Positions 1-9,311 of a stretch of 64,000 bases of DNA are shown here, in pieces. Under the pieces are notes generated by a model, which saw only the letters and a program-made list of their open reading frames with translations, was not told where the DNA came from and did no database searches. This DNA comes from Burkholderiales bacterium (GTDB lineage Bacteria; Pseudomonadota; Gammaproteobacteria; Burkholderiales; Burkholderiaceae_D): the NCBI GenBank assembly GCA_016200895.1, contig JACQDX010000114.1, positions 39,652 through 103,651 of the forward strand, given 5' to 3'. A program made the position numbers and the translations under genes. Positions within the stretch are counted from its first letter, which is position 1. Each line of letters begins with the position of its first letter.

Positions 1-222
1 TGCGTGTACACGCTGTTCAACCCGCTCTATCAAATCGAGCTTCCATTGAAGCCTGATGATTTGCCAGGCACCCAGTGAAATGAAGCCTGCAAAAATAGCA
101 AACATGCAGACCGTGAAGCCTATTTTGAATAAATTGGAATGACGTGCAAGATGCTTGGGCTGACCTGTCTTTAAGCTAAGATCAGCCTCTTTATCAGCCA
201 TTGCTTGATCAGGCTCACTCAT
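1..222 (-). CDS. SURF1-family cytochrome oxidase assembly protein (N-terminal part)
   Basis: Only the first 74 codons are in the window; the gene runs off the left edge. SURF1 proteins are inner-membrane factors that help build heme-copper oxidases. A hydrophilic N-terminus of about 30 residues is followed by one membrane segment (about residues 33-53) ending in the GAWQ motif, then an arginine- and lysine-containing helix with KLDLIERVE, which is the usual start of the SURF1 periplasmic domain. The ATG (220-222) overlaps the cyoD stop codon as ATGA, so it is the last visible gene of the cyo operon and probably translationally coupled. No cyoE (heme O synthase) is visible; it may lie beyond the edge. 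The family call rests on a short stretch. Confidence 0.8.
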   Translation of the reverse strand, partial: MSEPDQAMADKEADLSLKTGQPKHLARHSNLFKIGFTVCMFAIFAGFISLGAWQIIRLQWKLDLIERVEQRVHA

Positions 223-725
223 TGCATGGATGGCATAGGCTTCGCGTTGTCCGCTGCCGGCATCGATTGTGCTTCTGGCTTTGACATGGGCATAGGCTCG
301 CCATTGATCGATTCTGGCTTTGTTTCTGTTTCATGCATCATGGCGGGCATCATATTGTGATTCAGGTGGTACATCACCCACAGGGATCCGCTCATCATGA
401 TAAATACCAGCATGCCGGTGAACAGTAACGCCAGCATAGACCAGCCGCCTTCGGACTTGCTATTCATGTGCAGGAAATACACCATGTGTACCACGATCTG
501 CACTGCTGCAAACGCCAGCAGGACCAGGCCTGTGGTGCTTGATTTGCTCAAGACTTTCCCCATGACCAGCCAGAAGGGCATTGCAGTCAGGATCACTGCC
601 AGGAAAAATCCGGTGGTGTAGTCTTTCAGGCTGCCATGATTGGCATGCGTATGGCCGTGGTGATCACCGTGATGCCCGTTATGATCGTCATGACCATGCG
701 CCGTGTGTTCTTGGTGTGCGCTCAT
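219..725 (-). CDS. cyoD: Cytochrome bo-type ubiquinol oxidase subunit IV (CyoD)
   Basis: Small membrane subunit that stabilises the binuclear centre of the quinol oxidase. About 168 residues with three membrane helices between roughly residues 35 and 120, containing the VQIVVHMVYFLHM signature of the COX4/CyoD family. It is longer than the usual roughly 110 residues: the N-terminus is a histidine/aspartate-rich stretch (residues 4-30, many HxH pairs) and the C-terminus adds about 45 residues rich in Met and Pro. The start at 725 is chosen because its ATG overlaps the cyoC stop as ATGA; the frame stays open upstream inside cyoC but that part has no support. Third gene before SURF1 in the cyo operon. 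Confidence 0.93.
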   Translation of the reverse strand: MSAHQEHTAHGHDDHNGHHGDHHGHTHANHGSLKDYTTGFFLAVILTAMPFWLVMGKVLSKSSTTGLVLLAFAAVQIVVHMVYFLHMNSKSEGGWSMLALLFTGMLVFIMMSGSLWVMYHLNHNMMPAMMHETETKPESINGEPMPMSKPEAQSMPAADNAKPMPSMQ

Positions 726-1387
726 GGCAAGACTCCCATCAAATAAACAAAGGTAAATACACCGATCCAGATCACGTCCAGGAAATGCCAGAACATGGAC
801 AGGCACATCAGTCGCCTGCCATTCTCTGGAGTCAGGCCATGACGGCCTATCTGGAACATCAGGGTAATCAGCCAGACAATACCGAAAGTCACGTGCAGGC
901 CATGCGTACCCACCAGCGCAAAGAACGAGGTCAAAAAGCCGCTGCGTTGTGGGCCCGCGCCTTCATGTATCAGATGCACAAATTCATACAGTTCAAGGCT
1001 GATAAAACCTGCACCCAGCAAACCGGTAACAGCGAGCCAGATCAAGGTTGCTTTAACACGCTTGCGCTGCATTTCCAGCATGGCAAAGCCATAGGTGATA
1101 GAGGACAGCAACAGCAGTGAGGTATTGACGGCGACCAGTGGCAGGTCGAACAATTCTGCGCCGGTAGGGCCGCCGGAATAATTACGGCCAAGTACAGCAT
1201 AGGTAGCAAACAGGCAGGCGAAGATCAGGCAATCGCTCATCAGGTACATCCAGAAACCGAGCAAGGTGCCGTTTTCCGGATGATATTCCTTGACATAAAA
1301 ATCGCTGCTGGCAAACCTGCCAGGTTCAGAAGTTGCACTGGTATTCAAGTTCGTGCCCCCATTTGGGAAAGTCGCAGTATCAGACAT
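722..1387 (-). CDS. cyoC: Cytochrome bo-type ubiquinol oxidase subunit III (CyoC)
   Basis: Subunit III of the heme-copper quinol oxidase, an inner-membrane protein of about 221 residues with five predicted helices. Diagnostic stretches include [10 protein letters not shown] near residue 44, [17 protein letters not shown] and [13 protein letters not shown] near the C-terminus. The ATG at 1387 is preferred over an upstream GTG at 1396; an AGGTG sequence lies about 7 bases before it. The start overlaps the end of cyoB by 8 bases and the stop overlaps cyoD, so the four subunits form one tightly packed operon. Confidence 0.95.
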   Translation of the reverse strand: MSDTATFPNGGTNLNTSATSEPGRFASSDFYVKEYHPENGTLLGFWMYLMSDCLIFACLFATYAVLGRNYSGGPTGAELFDLPLVAVNTSLLLLSSITYGFAMLEMQRKRVKATLIWLAVTGLLGAGFISLELYEFVHLIHEGAGPQRSGFLTSFFALVGTHGLHVTFGIVWLITLMFQIGRHGLTPENGRRLMCLSMFWHFLDVIWIGVFTFVYLMGVLP

Positions 1388-3389
1388 AGCTGGCACCTAG
1401 CAGGCGAGTACGTTCATCTTCAGTACGGATGACATCGGCAACGGGAATATAGTAGTCGCGCTTGTAATTAAAGGTATGGACGATAATCGCCGCCATCATG
1501 GCTACAAAGCCCAGGCCAGCCAGCAACCACATTTGCCAGATCAGGGCAAAACCACATACCGCGCTCAGCAAGGCAATGATGAAGCCTGCACCTGTATTCT
1601 TTGGCATATGGATAGGCACAAAACCATCCGTTGGCCTGCTGTATTGATTGCTCTTCATATCAGCCCAGGCATCGTTATCATAGACCTTGGGTGTGAAGGC
1701 AAAGTTATAGGGAGCAGGTGGCGAGGAGGTTGACCATTCCAGTGTGCGGCCACCCCATGGGTCACCGGTGAAGTCTCGTAAAGACTCACGGCGCTTGTAG
1801 CTGACAAATAACTGGATGATGAAGGATGCAATACCCAAAGCAATCAAGAATGCACCGAAAGCAGCGATCTGGAACCAGATTTGCAGGGACGGATCTTCAA
1901 AATGGCTCAAACGTCTTGTGATACCCATCAGGCCAAGTACATACAGAGGCATGAAGGCGAAATAAAAGCCTATGGTCCAGAACCAGAAGCAGCATTTGCC
2001 CCAGAAGTCATCCAGTTTGTAGCCAAAAGCTTTTGGGAACCAGTAGTTAATCCCAGCGAACATGCCGAACAGCACGCCACCGATAATGACGTTATGGAAG
2101 TGGGCAATCAGGAACAGGCTATTGTGCAAAACGAAATCAGCAGGTGGCACGGCGAGCAAGACGCCTGTCATGCCGCCGATGACGAAAGTGATCATGAAAC
2201 CTATGGTCCACAACATGGGCAATTCAAAACGGATACGGCCACGGTACATCGTGAACAGCCAGTTGAATATCTTCGCTCCGGTAGGAATCGAGATAATCAT
2301 GGTCGTAATACCGAAGAAGGAATTCACGCTTGCGCCAGAACCCATGGTGAAGAAGTGATGCAGCCATACCAGGTAAGACAGGATAGTGATAACCACAGTC
2401 GCGTAAACCATTGAGGTATAACCAAACAAACGCTTGCTACAGAATGTCGATACGATTTCAGAAAAAATACCAAACGCGGGCAACACCAGGATATAGACTT
2501 CAGGGTGACCCCAGATCCAGATCAGGTTCACATACATCATGGCGTTCCCGCCCAGGTCGTTGGTGAAGAAATGCGTACCTACCATACGATCGAGTGACAA
2601 CATGCCCAATACTGCGGTAAGGACAGGGAAAGCCGCAACGATCAATACATTGGTGCACAGCGCAGTCCAGGTAAACACCGGCATCTTCATCATCGTCATG
2701 CCAGGCGCACGCATTTTAATGATGGTGGCGATCAGGTTAATCCCCGACAGCAAAGTCCCGACGCCGGCGATCTGCAATGACCAGATATAGTAGTCAACCC
2801 CCACATCCGGGCTGGCCATGATGCCAGACAGTGGTGGATATGCCAGCCAGCCAGTGCGAGCGAATTCGCCCACGAACAGCGACACCATCACCAGGCCGCC
2901 GCCAAAGGCAGTCATCCAGAAACTGAAATTGTTCAGGAAAGGGAAAGCCACGTCGCGTGCGCCGATTTGCAGCGGTACCACGTAGTTCATCAAGCCAGTC
3001 ACCAGCGGCATGGCCACGAAAAAGATCATGATCACGCCATGCGCGGTAAAGATCTGGTCATAGTGATGTGGCGGCAAGAAACCTGCAGAATCACCAAATG
3101 CCAGCGCTTGCTGCAGCCTCATCATGAGGGCATCAGCAAAGCCGCGCAGCAGCATCACCAATGCAAAAATCACGTACATGATGCCTATCTTTTTGTGATC
3201 GATACTGGTAAACCATTCACGCCACAACATGCCCCATACACGGAAATACGTCATTGCCGCAAGAACCGCGACACCACCGATAGCGACAGCGGCAAAGGTC
3301 GCCAGCAGGATAGGTTCATGAAAGGGAATCGCGTCCCATGAGAGACGACCGAAGATGAGCTTCGTCAAATCGAGATGGTCTTGCATCAT
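1380..3389 (-). CDS. cyoB: Cytochrome bo-type ubiquinol oxidase subunit I (CyoB)
   Basis: Catalytic subunit of the proton-pumping quinol oxidase; it carries the low-spin heme and the heme-copper binuclear centre and reduces oxygen to water. The 669-residue length matches the CyoB family (about 660). Visible family marks are the subunit-I segment [10 protein letters not shown] (low-spin heme His), the CuB/Tyr motif [15 protein letters not shown], the HH pair in [10 protein letters not shown], and the heme-ligand region [13 protein letters not shown]. Start: two adjacent ATG codons at 3389 and 3386, the first overlapping the cyoA stop (ATGA). The context with a lipoprotein subunit II lacking a CuA site supports quinol rather than cytochrome c as donor. 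Confidence 0.97.
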   Translation of the reverse strand: MMQDHLDLTKLIFGRLSWDAIPFHEPILLATFAAVAIGGVAVLAAMTYFRVWGMLWREWFTSIDHKKIGIMYVIFALVMLLRGFADALMMRLQQALAFGDSAGFLPPHHYDQIFTAHGVIMIFFVAMPLVTGLMNYVVPLQIGARDVAFPFLNNFSFWMTAFGGGLVMVSLFVGEFARTGWLAYPPLSGIMASPDVGVDYYIWSLQIAGVGTLLSGINLIATIIKMRAPGMTMMKMPVFTWTALCTNVLIVAAFPVLTAVLGMLSLDRMVGTHFFTNDLGGNAMMYVNLIWIWGHPEVYILVLPAFGIFSEIVSTFCSKRLFGYTSMVYATVVITILSYLVWLHHFFTMGSGASVNSFFGITTMIISIPTGAKIFNWLFTMYRGRIRFELPMLWTIGFMITFVIGGMTGVLLAVPPADFVLHNSLFLIAHFHNVIIGGVLFGMFAGINYWFPKAFGYKLDDFWGKCCFWFWTIGFYFAFMPLYVLGLMGITRRLSHFEDPSLQIWFQIAAFGAFLIALGIASFIIQLFVSYKRRESLRDFTGDPWGGRTLEWSTSSPPAPYNFAFTPKVYDNDAWADMKSNQYSRPTDGFVPIHMPKNTGAGFIIALLSAVCGFALIWQMWLLAGLGFVAMMAAIIVHTFNYKRDYYIPVADVIRTEDERTRLLGASYV

Positions 3390-4459
3390 TTATTTCCGAT
3401 GATAAGAGGAGATGCTTTACAAATGTCAGCATCCAGATAGGCTGACAATCGTTCTGCGCGTGCTGCGCGGGCTACGTTATCTTGTTCCAGGCGTTGCGTG
3501 AATAAATTACTGAAATCCATTTTTGCATCAGATGCGGCATAGGCCTTGGCATTTGCCCTGACATCACTCATCATCATTTTGTCCATGCACACTTCGCCAG
3601 CACTGACGCAACGGTTCAGGATGGCATGATACAAATCTGCATCGACACTGGCGTAATGACGTACTGGTTCACGCTCACTCGGTTTTTCCAACTTCAGATA
3701 AGTCGTCCTGTCCAGTATCTGCGCTTTTGTTTTGGCAGCTTGCACCCACGAATCAAAATTCTGGGCACTCATCCCATGAAACTTGAAGCGCATGTCAGAG
3801 AAGCCTGCGCCACTATAATTGGCCGAAAAGCCATCGAATTCACCAGGTTTGTTAATCACTGCATTGAGCGTAGTTTGCATGCCCGGCATGGCATAGATCT
3901 GGCCAGCCAATGCGGGGATAAAGAAGGAATTCATGACATTGGATGCAGTAATCTTGAAGCGCACAGGCACGTCCACCGGTGCTGCAAGCTCATTGACTGT
4001 GGCAATGCCAAGGTCAGGGTAAATGAACAGCCATTTCCAGTCCAGTGCTACAACCTCGACGTTGAGGACCTTTGCATCAACAGGGAGAGGGCGATTTTCA
4101 TCCAGGCGCGACAATTTGCGGTAAGGGTCCAGCGTATGCGTGCTGATCCAGGTGATCAGGCCCAGGGCAATGATAATCAGCAGCGGCGCACCCCAGATCA
4201 CGAGTTCAAGCTGGGTTGAATGGTCCCAGTCAGGTTCATACTTTGCTGAAGTATTATTTTGTCTGTAACGCCAGGCAAACAGGACGGTCAGAAAGATCAC
4301 TGGCACGATGATGAGCAACATCAGTAGCGTAGCTACCCATATCAAATGGCTTTGTTGAGAGGCGATATCGCCGGATGGATTCATCACCACCGTGTTGCAA
4401 GCCGTCAACAAAATTGCAGAAAAAATAGCAAATGCGCGTCGTGCAAATAAGGGAAGCAT
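3386..4459 (-). CDS. cyoA: Cytochrome bo-type ubiquinol oxidase subunit II (CyoA), lipoprotein
   Basis: Subunit II of the quinol oxidase, anchored in the inner membrane with a periplasmic cupredoxin-like domain. The N-terminus is a lipoprotein signal peptide with lipobox LLTAC (Cys about residue 21), followed by two membrane segments ([17 protein letters not shown] and [16 protein letters not shown]). The cupredoxin domain contains [13 protein letters not shown] and VNSFF-like [21 protein letters not shown], without the Cys/His CuA ligand set of cytochrome c oxidases, as expected for CyoA. Start taken at ATG 4459 because it begins the signal peptide; a TTG at 4474 is in frame. First gene of cyoABCD-surf1. 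Confidence 0.94.
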   Translation of the reverse strand: MLPLFARRAFAIFSAILLTACNTVVMNPSGDIASQQSHLIWVATLLMLLIIVPVIFLTVLFAWRYRQNNTSAKYEPDWDHSTQLELVIWGAPLLIIIALGLITWISTHTLDPYRKLSRLDENRPLPVDAKVLNVEVVALDWKWLFIYPDLGIATVNELAAPVDVPVRFKITASNVMNSFFIPALAGQIYAMPGMQTTLNAVINKPGEFDGFSANYSGAGFSDMRFKFHGMSAQNFDSWVQAAKTKAQILDRTTYLKLEKPSEREPVRHYASVDADLYHAILNRCVSAGEVCMDKMMMSDVRANAKAYAASDAKMDFSNLFTQRLEQDNVARAARAERLSAYLDADICKASPLIIGNK

Positions 4460-4476
4460 ATTGAGATAGGTCAATG

Positions 4477-4591
4477 ATTATAGAAATTTGTGCTAATGTA
4501 CCTTTACAAAAAGGCCTTGGCGATTGGACGTTTTGTCCTAGTTTTCAAATAAGCATTAAAAATGAAGAGCGCTCAAGGACCTGGCTATAAT
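4477..4591. promoter_or_regulatory. Divergent promoter region of cyoA and the MHS transporter
   Basis: The gap between the two divergent genes carries a perfect TATAAT on each strand: at 4586-4591 on the plus strand (39 bases before the transporter ATG) and at 4477-4482 on the minus strand (read as TATAAT, close to the cyoA start). Neither has a convincing -35 box at 17 bases, so these are candidate -10 elements only. Confidence 0.35.
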
Positions 4592-4629
4592 TTTCAGAGA
4601 CCATTAGAGACAAGATTCGAGGGACCATC

Positions 4630-5979
4630 ATGGCCAGCATCAGCACCAATGAGAATGAACTGCCTTCCAGCTATATGACCGCTACTGCAAGCGGCAATGT
4701 CAGAAATACCAATTCCGATCATTCCTCGATTGCTCCTGGCGAAATCGCCATTGGTGTCGTCATTGGCAGAGCGTCGGAATACTTTGATTTCTTTGTCTAT
4801 GCGCTTGCTTCGGTGCTGGTTTTTCCCCAGGTTTTCTTTCCATTTGAGCAAAGACTGGAAGGCACTTTGTATGCCTTCGTGATCTTCTCATTTGCATTTT
4901 TGGCACGTCCGTTTGGGACTGTGACTTTTATGGAAATCCAGAAGAGACTGGGACGTGAAGCCAAGCTCACCATAGCCCTGGTTTTGCTGGGTGTTTCTAC
5001 TGCTGGCATTGCATTTCTCCCAACCTACTCACATCTGGGTGCAACTTCTATCGTCTTACTGTCCTTGCTGCGTATAGGGCAGGGTGTTGCGCTGGGTGGT
5101 TCCTGGGATGGTTTGCCTTCCTTGCTGGCTTTAAATGCACCAGAAAACAAACGCGGCTGGTATGCCATGCTGGGGCAATTGGGCGCACCGGTAGGCTTCA
5201 TGATCGCTGCAGGCTTGTTTGCCTATATGCTTGCCAATCTGTCGACTGAAGATTTCCTGGAGTGGGGATGGCGTTATCCCTTCTATGTCGCGTTTGCGAT
5301 CAACGTGGTTGCCTTGTTTGCCCGCTTGCGCCTGGTTTCTACCAATGAATACAAACATTTGCTTGATGAACGCGAACTGGAGCCCACCAATATTGTCGAG
5401 ATGACCCGTTCACAAGGCCGTAACTTACTGATTGGTGCTTTGGCTGCTTTGGCCAGCTATGCACTGTTCCATCTTGTTACGGTGTTCCCATTGTCATGGA
5501 TCACGATTTATTCCAAACGTTCGCTGAGCGAATTTTTGGAAATTCAGATGATAGGTGCCGTCTTCATGATCCTGGGGATCATTATTTCTGGTGTGATCGC
5601 CGACCGTATTGGCCGCCGCAAAATGTTATTTGCGCTGGCGCTGATGATAGCTGTGCTCAGTGGTTTCGTCCCAGCCTTGCTGGGTGGCAGTGAGTTTGGA
5701 CAGGATCTTTTTATCCTGCTGGGTTTTGCTGTATTGGGTTTGTCTTACGGGCAGGCATCAGGCGCTGTGACCTCTAATTTTGCGCCCAAATACCGCTATA
5801 CCGGCGCTGCCTTGACATCTGATTTGGCGTGGCTGGTGGGTGCAGGTTTCGCACCTCTGGTGGCGCTGGGACTGTCTTCACATTTTGGGTTGGAATATGT
5901 CAGCCTGTATCTGTTATCCGGCGCAGCCTGCTCAATAGCGGCGCTGAGCCTGAATCGTGCTTTGGAGATCAGGAATTAG
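4630..5979 (+). CDS. MHS-family MFS transporter (metabolite:H+ symporter type)
   Basis: A 449-residue inner-membrane carrier of the major facilitator superfamily with about 12 helices. After a 50-residue hydrophilic N-terminus it shows the MHS-type first helix (GRASEYFDFFVYALASVLVFPQ), FLARPFGTVTFMEIQKRLGRE between helices 2 and 3, GQGVALGGSWDG in helix 5 and the RIGRRK loop (DRIGRRK) between helices 8 and 9. MHS members import small carboxylates or related metabolites (citrate, alpha-ketoglutarate, proline/betaine, shikimate); the substrate here cannot be told from sequence. A GAGGGACC sequence just before the ATG is the likely ribosome site. It stands alone, convergent with ubiH. Confidence 0.85.
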   Translation: MASISTNENELPSSYMTATASGNVRNTNSDHSSIAPGEIAIGVVIGRASEYFDFFVYALASVLVFPQVFFPFEQRLEGTLYAFVIFSFAFLARPFGTVTFMEIQKRLGREAKLTIALVLLGVSTAGIAFLPTYSHLGATSIVLLSLLRIGQGVALGGSWDGLPSLLALNAPENKRGWYAMLGQLGAPVGFMIAAGLFAYMLANLSTEDFLEWGWRYPFYVAFAINVVALFARLRLVSTNEYKHLLDERELEPTNIVEMTRSQGRNLLIGALAALASYALFHLVTVFPLSWITIYSKRSLSEFLEIQMIGAVFMILGIIISGVIADRIGRRKMLFALALMIAVLSGFVPALLGGSEFGQDLFILLGFAVLGLSYGQASGAVTSNFAPKYRYTGAALTSDLAWLVGAGFAPLVALGLSSHFGLEYVSLYLLSGAACSIAALSLNRALEIRN

Positions 5980-6010
5980 TTGATAATATTGAGCGCACCG
6001 TTGTGTGTGC

Positions 6011-7192
6011 TCAGCGCCAGCCAAACATCATTTGTTCTGCCAGCATGCGTTTTGCCGGTTTCACCATATCCAGCGCACCCAGCCCCAGGCCCAGCAAGGT
6101 CTGGCTGAATGAACCATCGGGGCTGCTGGCAAATACACGGGCCATGCTGTCGGTGATGCATATGGTCAGCTTTCTGTCGGCCTGACGCTCTGCCAGATAG
6201 GCTTGCAAGGCGGCTTCCGGATCGCTGCTGGCAGGGTCATGCAAGTGCCGCGTCAGTGCACGTGCCAATACCATGCTGTCGCGCAAGCCAAGGTTCAAAC
6301 CTTGTCCTGCAACCGGGTGCAGGGTTTGCGCAGCATTGCCAATGGCGACTGTGCGTGCAGTCGCATACGCCTGCGCATTCAAACCCAAGGGATAAGATGC
6401 ACGCGCTGAGGTCTTGATGAAGTTGCCGAGACGATGACCAAAGGCAGTTTGCAGTGCTTGTTTGAATTGCTGCTCATCCAATGTCAGCAAATGTTCAGCC
6501 TGTTCAGGACGCACACACCAGACCAGGGCATAGCCATCTTCTTGTGGTAACAAGGCCAGTGGCCCTTGTTCAGTGAAGCGCTCAAAAGCGCGCCCGGCGA
6601 TTTGGGAATCGGTATTCACATGGGCGATGATGGCGGTTTGCTGGTAATCATGGCGCTGGCTGCGTTGTTCCTGGTCACCAAAAGTACCACCTTCGGCTTG
6701 TATGACGATGCTGGTGCTGACATGGCTGATTTCGCCAGTGTCTGCGTGGCGCAAAGTGAGACGTACATGGTCGGCGGCTTCCTCCATGTTGTTTACGCTT
6801 AAAGGTCTCTGTATGCGTATGCCGCTGCGGTCTATCGCTGCTTGCAGTGGCCGTATGATATCGCCATAGCGTGCGACATAGCCTAACTCAGGTACGGCAT
6901 AATCCGTCGCACGCATCAGGCTGCGGCCAAAATGACCACGGCGTGAGACATGGATTTCATGAATGGCTGTGGCCTTGACTGGCCATGCTCCGGCCGCTTG
7001 CAGGATTTGCCTGCTGCCATAGGAAATGGCGATGGAGCGTGCATCCTGTTCTGCCTGTTCAGCTGTCTTTGCATCAAACAGGGCAATGCGGTCCGCTGCA
7101 TAACCCTGTTGCTGGAGCAGCAGGGCCAGAGCCTGGCCTACCGGGCCTGCACCACAAATTGCGATATCGACGTCATTGATGGTATGAGTCAT
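6011..7192 (-). CDS. ubiH: UbiH/UbiF-family FAD-dependent ubiquinone hydroxylase
   Basis: Flavin monooxygenase of 393 residues expected to hydroxylate the aromatic ring during ubiquinone synthesis. It has the Rossmann FAD motif CGAGPVGQALALLL at residues 13-26, the DARSIAISYGSRQIL stretch typical of UbiH/COQ6 proteins, and the second FAD motif AIGNAAQTLHPVAGQGLNLGLRD near residue 290. It follows pepP by 14 bases; the pepP-ubiH pairing is common in proteobacteria and supports UbiH over the paralogs UbiF/UbiI. Last gene of the amgK-murU-pepP-ubiH run. Confidence 0.88.
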   Translation of the reverse strand: MTHTINDVDIAICGAGPVGQALALLLQQQGYAADRIALFDAKTAEQAEQDARSIAISYGSRQILQAAGAWPVKATAIHEIHVSRRGHFGRSLMRATDYAVPELGYVARYGDIIRPLQAAIDRSGIRIQRPLSVNNMEEAADHVRLTLRHADTGEISHVSTSIVIQAEGGTFGDQEQRSQRHDYQQTAIIAHVNTDSQIAGRAFERFTEQGPLALLPQEDGYALVWCVRPEQAEHLLTLDEQQFKQALQTAFGHRLGNFIKTSARASYPLGLNAQAYATARTVAIGNAAQTLHPVAGQGLNLGLRDSMVLARALTRHLHDPASSDPEAALQAYLAERQADRKLTICITDSMARVFASSPDGSFSQTLLGLGLGALDMVKPAKRMLAEQMMFGWR

Positions 7193-7206
7193 TTAATTTT
7201 GCACCT

Positions 7207-8568
7207 TCAGCGCGTACGCATTTCGGCTTCAATCTCTGCCACGGTTTTTGGTGTGTCGCGGCTTAAATTCAAATGGCCGCCATCTGTTATCAGGATATCG
7301 TCTTCTATACGTATTCCCATTTCCCAATATTCTTGCGGAACGCCTTCTGCTGGTCGCACATAAATGCCGGGTTCTATGGTGATGACCATGCCAACTTGCA
7401 GTTGGCGATAAGCTCTGGTATCGCCAGTTTTCAGTGCTTCGCGGTAATCACCGACGTCATGCACATCCAGCCCCAGCCAGTGACCAGTACCATGCATGTA
7501 GAACTGGCGGAAGGCCGCGCTCGCTATTGCATCGTCAAGACTACCGACTTTGTTTTTATCCAGCAGGCCAGTATCAAGCATGCCCTGGGTCAGCACACGT
7601 ACTGCTGCGTTGTGGCAGTCCATGTATTGTGAGCCAGGGCGGGCATATTCCAATGCTGCCTGCTGCGATGCCAGTACGATTTCATACAGGCGTTTTTGTG
7701 CGGGACTGAACTTGCCATTGGCAGGGAAAGTGCGGGTGATGTCGGATGCATAGCTATCGAATTCGCAACCGGCATCGATCAGCACCAGATCACCATCCTT
7801 GATCTGTGCCTGATTGCTTTGATAATGCAGGATGCAGGCATTGGCACCAGTGGCGACGATAGAACCATAAGCCGGTGCCTGTGCACCATTGCGACGGAAT
7901 TCATACAATAATTCCGCTTCCAGTTCATATTCAAATTTACCTGGCTTGGTACTGCGCATGGCGCGTGCGTGCGCTTCGGCAGAAATGCTGGCTGCACGCT
8001 GCATCAGGGCGACTTCTGTCGCATCCTTGAACAGGCGCATTTCATCTATCAGTTCACGTACGTCTACTGTAATGCCAGGTGCCTTGATGCCACTGCGGCC
8101 TTTGTCGCGCACTGCTTGCATGCTTTGTTGCACCTGGCTGTCGATATGCGGTTCTTGCGCAGCGCTGTAAAACAGTGCATGTGCATCACTGAGCAATTCA
8201 GGCAATTTTTCTGCCAGGCTGGTGATGGGATAAGCGGCATCGAAAGAAAATTCTTTGGCTGCCGCCTCTGGCCCAAAACGAAAGCCATCCCAGATTTCAC
8301 GCTCAGGATTTTTTTCTCGGCAAAACAAAATGGACTGCTGTTTGTCTGCAGTGGCAACCAGCACGACCACCGCTTCCGGTTCTGTGAAGCCAGACAAATA
8401 ATAAAAATGGCTATCGTGGCGGAAAGGGAAATGATTATCGCTATTGCGTATCCATTCACGTGCCGTCGGTATCACCGCTACACCACCACCTTGTGCCTGC
8501 ATTTGCGACATGAGTTGCTGGCGACGTGCAGAGTAGGCAGCAAAATTGGTAGTGGTGTTGATGCTCAT
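7207..8568 (-). CDS. pepP: Xaa-Pro aminopeptidase (PepP)
   Basis: Cytosolic dinuclear-metal peptidase that removes N-terminal residues before proline. At 453 residues it matches the PepP family. The N-terminal creatinase-like domain (about residues 1-160, with SDNHFPFRHDSHFYYLSGF) precedes the pita-bread catalytic domain. The metal ligands appear in order: Asp in LVLIDAGCEFDSY, Asp in SDITRTFP, His in HGTGHWLGLDVHD, Glu in ITIEPGIYV and Glu in GIRIEDDILIT. It is 8 bases downstream of murU and 14 bases upstream of ubiH. Confidence 0.95.
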   Translation of the reverse strand: MSINTTTNFAAYSARRQQLMSQMQAQGGGVAVIPTAREWIRNSDNHFPFRHDSHFYYLSGFTEPEAVVVLVATADKQQSILFCREKNPEREIWDGFRFGPEAAAKEFSFDAAYPITSLAEKLPELLSDAHALFYSAAQEPHIDSQVQQSMQAVRDKGRSGIKAPGITVDVRELIDEMRLFKDATEVALMQRAASISAEAHARAMRSTKPGKFEYELEAELLYEFRRNGAQAPAYGSIVATGANACILHYQSNQAQIKDGDLVLIDAGCEFDSYASDITRTFPANGKFSPAQKRLYEIVLASQQAALEYARPGSQYMDCHNAAVRVLTQGMLDTGLLDKNKVGSLDDAIASAAFRQFYMHGTGHWLGLDVHDVGDYREALKTGDTRAYRQLQVGMVITIEPGIYVRPAEGVPQEYWEMGIRIEDDILITDGGHLNLSRDTPKTVAEIEAEMRTR

Positions 8569-8576
8569 GCTTGTCC

Positions 8577-9293
8577 TTAGCCTTTGTTGAAATTCAATGG
8601 TGCGTTCAGCGCTTCAAGTTGATCCGGGGTTCCCAGATTATGCCATTCGCCACGATACAGCTCGCCACCGATGCGGCCTGCATCTATGTATTCGCGCAGC
8701 AGGGGGCCGAGCTTGGCATGGTCACCCGGGCGTATTGACGCAAACATTTCTGGCCGGTAGACGCCGATGTTGCCAAAAGTATGGCGCGGCGTGCCTTCGT
8801 TCGACAAGCCCATCAGTGTCAGGGCAAAGTCACCAGTCGGGTGGAAGCTGGGGTTCTTTACCATATACAACCAGGCGATATCGCGCTCATGTTCTTTGTG
8901 CGGATTGCCCCAGGGATCTTTTTCTTCCAGAGTATTGAGGCATTCGGCAAAATTGAAGTGGGGGATATAGATGTCACCAGATACGACAACAAAGGGATCA
9001 TCACCCAGCAAATGCAAAGCTTTGGCGATGCCACCAGCAGTTTCCAGCGCCTGCTCTTCGGCTGAGTATTGTATCTTTGCGCCAAAGCGTGAACCGTCAC
9101 CGAGAGCATCTTCTATCATATGACCCAGATGGGCATGATTGATGACCATCTCAGTGATACCTGCTTTGACCAGGTTCAGGATATGCCAGACTATCAGCGG
9201 CCTGCCACGCACTTTCAGCAATGGTTTAGGGCAGGCATCGGTCAAGGGGCGCATACGTTCGCCGCGCCCGGCGGCAAGTAACATGGCTTTCAT
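8577..9293 (-). CDS. murU: N-acetylmuramate alpha-1-phosphate uridylyltransferase (MurU)
   Basis: Nucleotidyltransferase of 238 residues that makes UDP-MurNAc from MurNAc-1-phosphate and UTP, bypassing de novo MurA/MurB synthesis. The N-terminus carries the sugar-nucleotidyltransferase signature LAAGRGERMRPLT with PKPLL (residues 6-25), followed by the VVSGDIY metal-binding Asp region near residue 105 and the C-terminal NLGTPDQLEAL. Assignment to MurU rather than a glucose-1-phosphate enzyme rests on the partner kinase amgK 18 bases upstream, the known cell-wall-recycling pair first described in Pseudomonas. Confidence 0.9.
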   Translation of the reverse strand: MKAMLLAAGRGERMRPLTDACPKPLLKVRGRPLIVWHILNLVKAGITEMVINHAHLGHMIEDALGDGSRFGAKIQYSAEEQALETAGGIAKALHLLGDDPFVVVSGDIYIPHFNFAECLNTLEEKDPWGNPHKEHERDIAWLYMVKNPSFHPTGDFALTLMGLSNEGTPRHTFGNIGVYRPEMFASIRPGDHAKLGPLLREYIDAGRIGGELYRGEWHNLGTPDQLEALNAPLNFNKG

Positions 9294-9311
9294 GGCTTTT
9301 CTTACTCCGCC

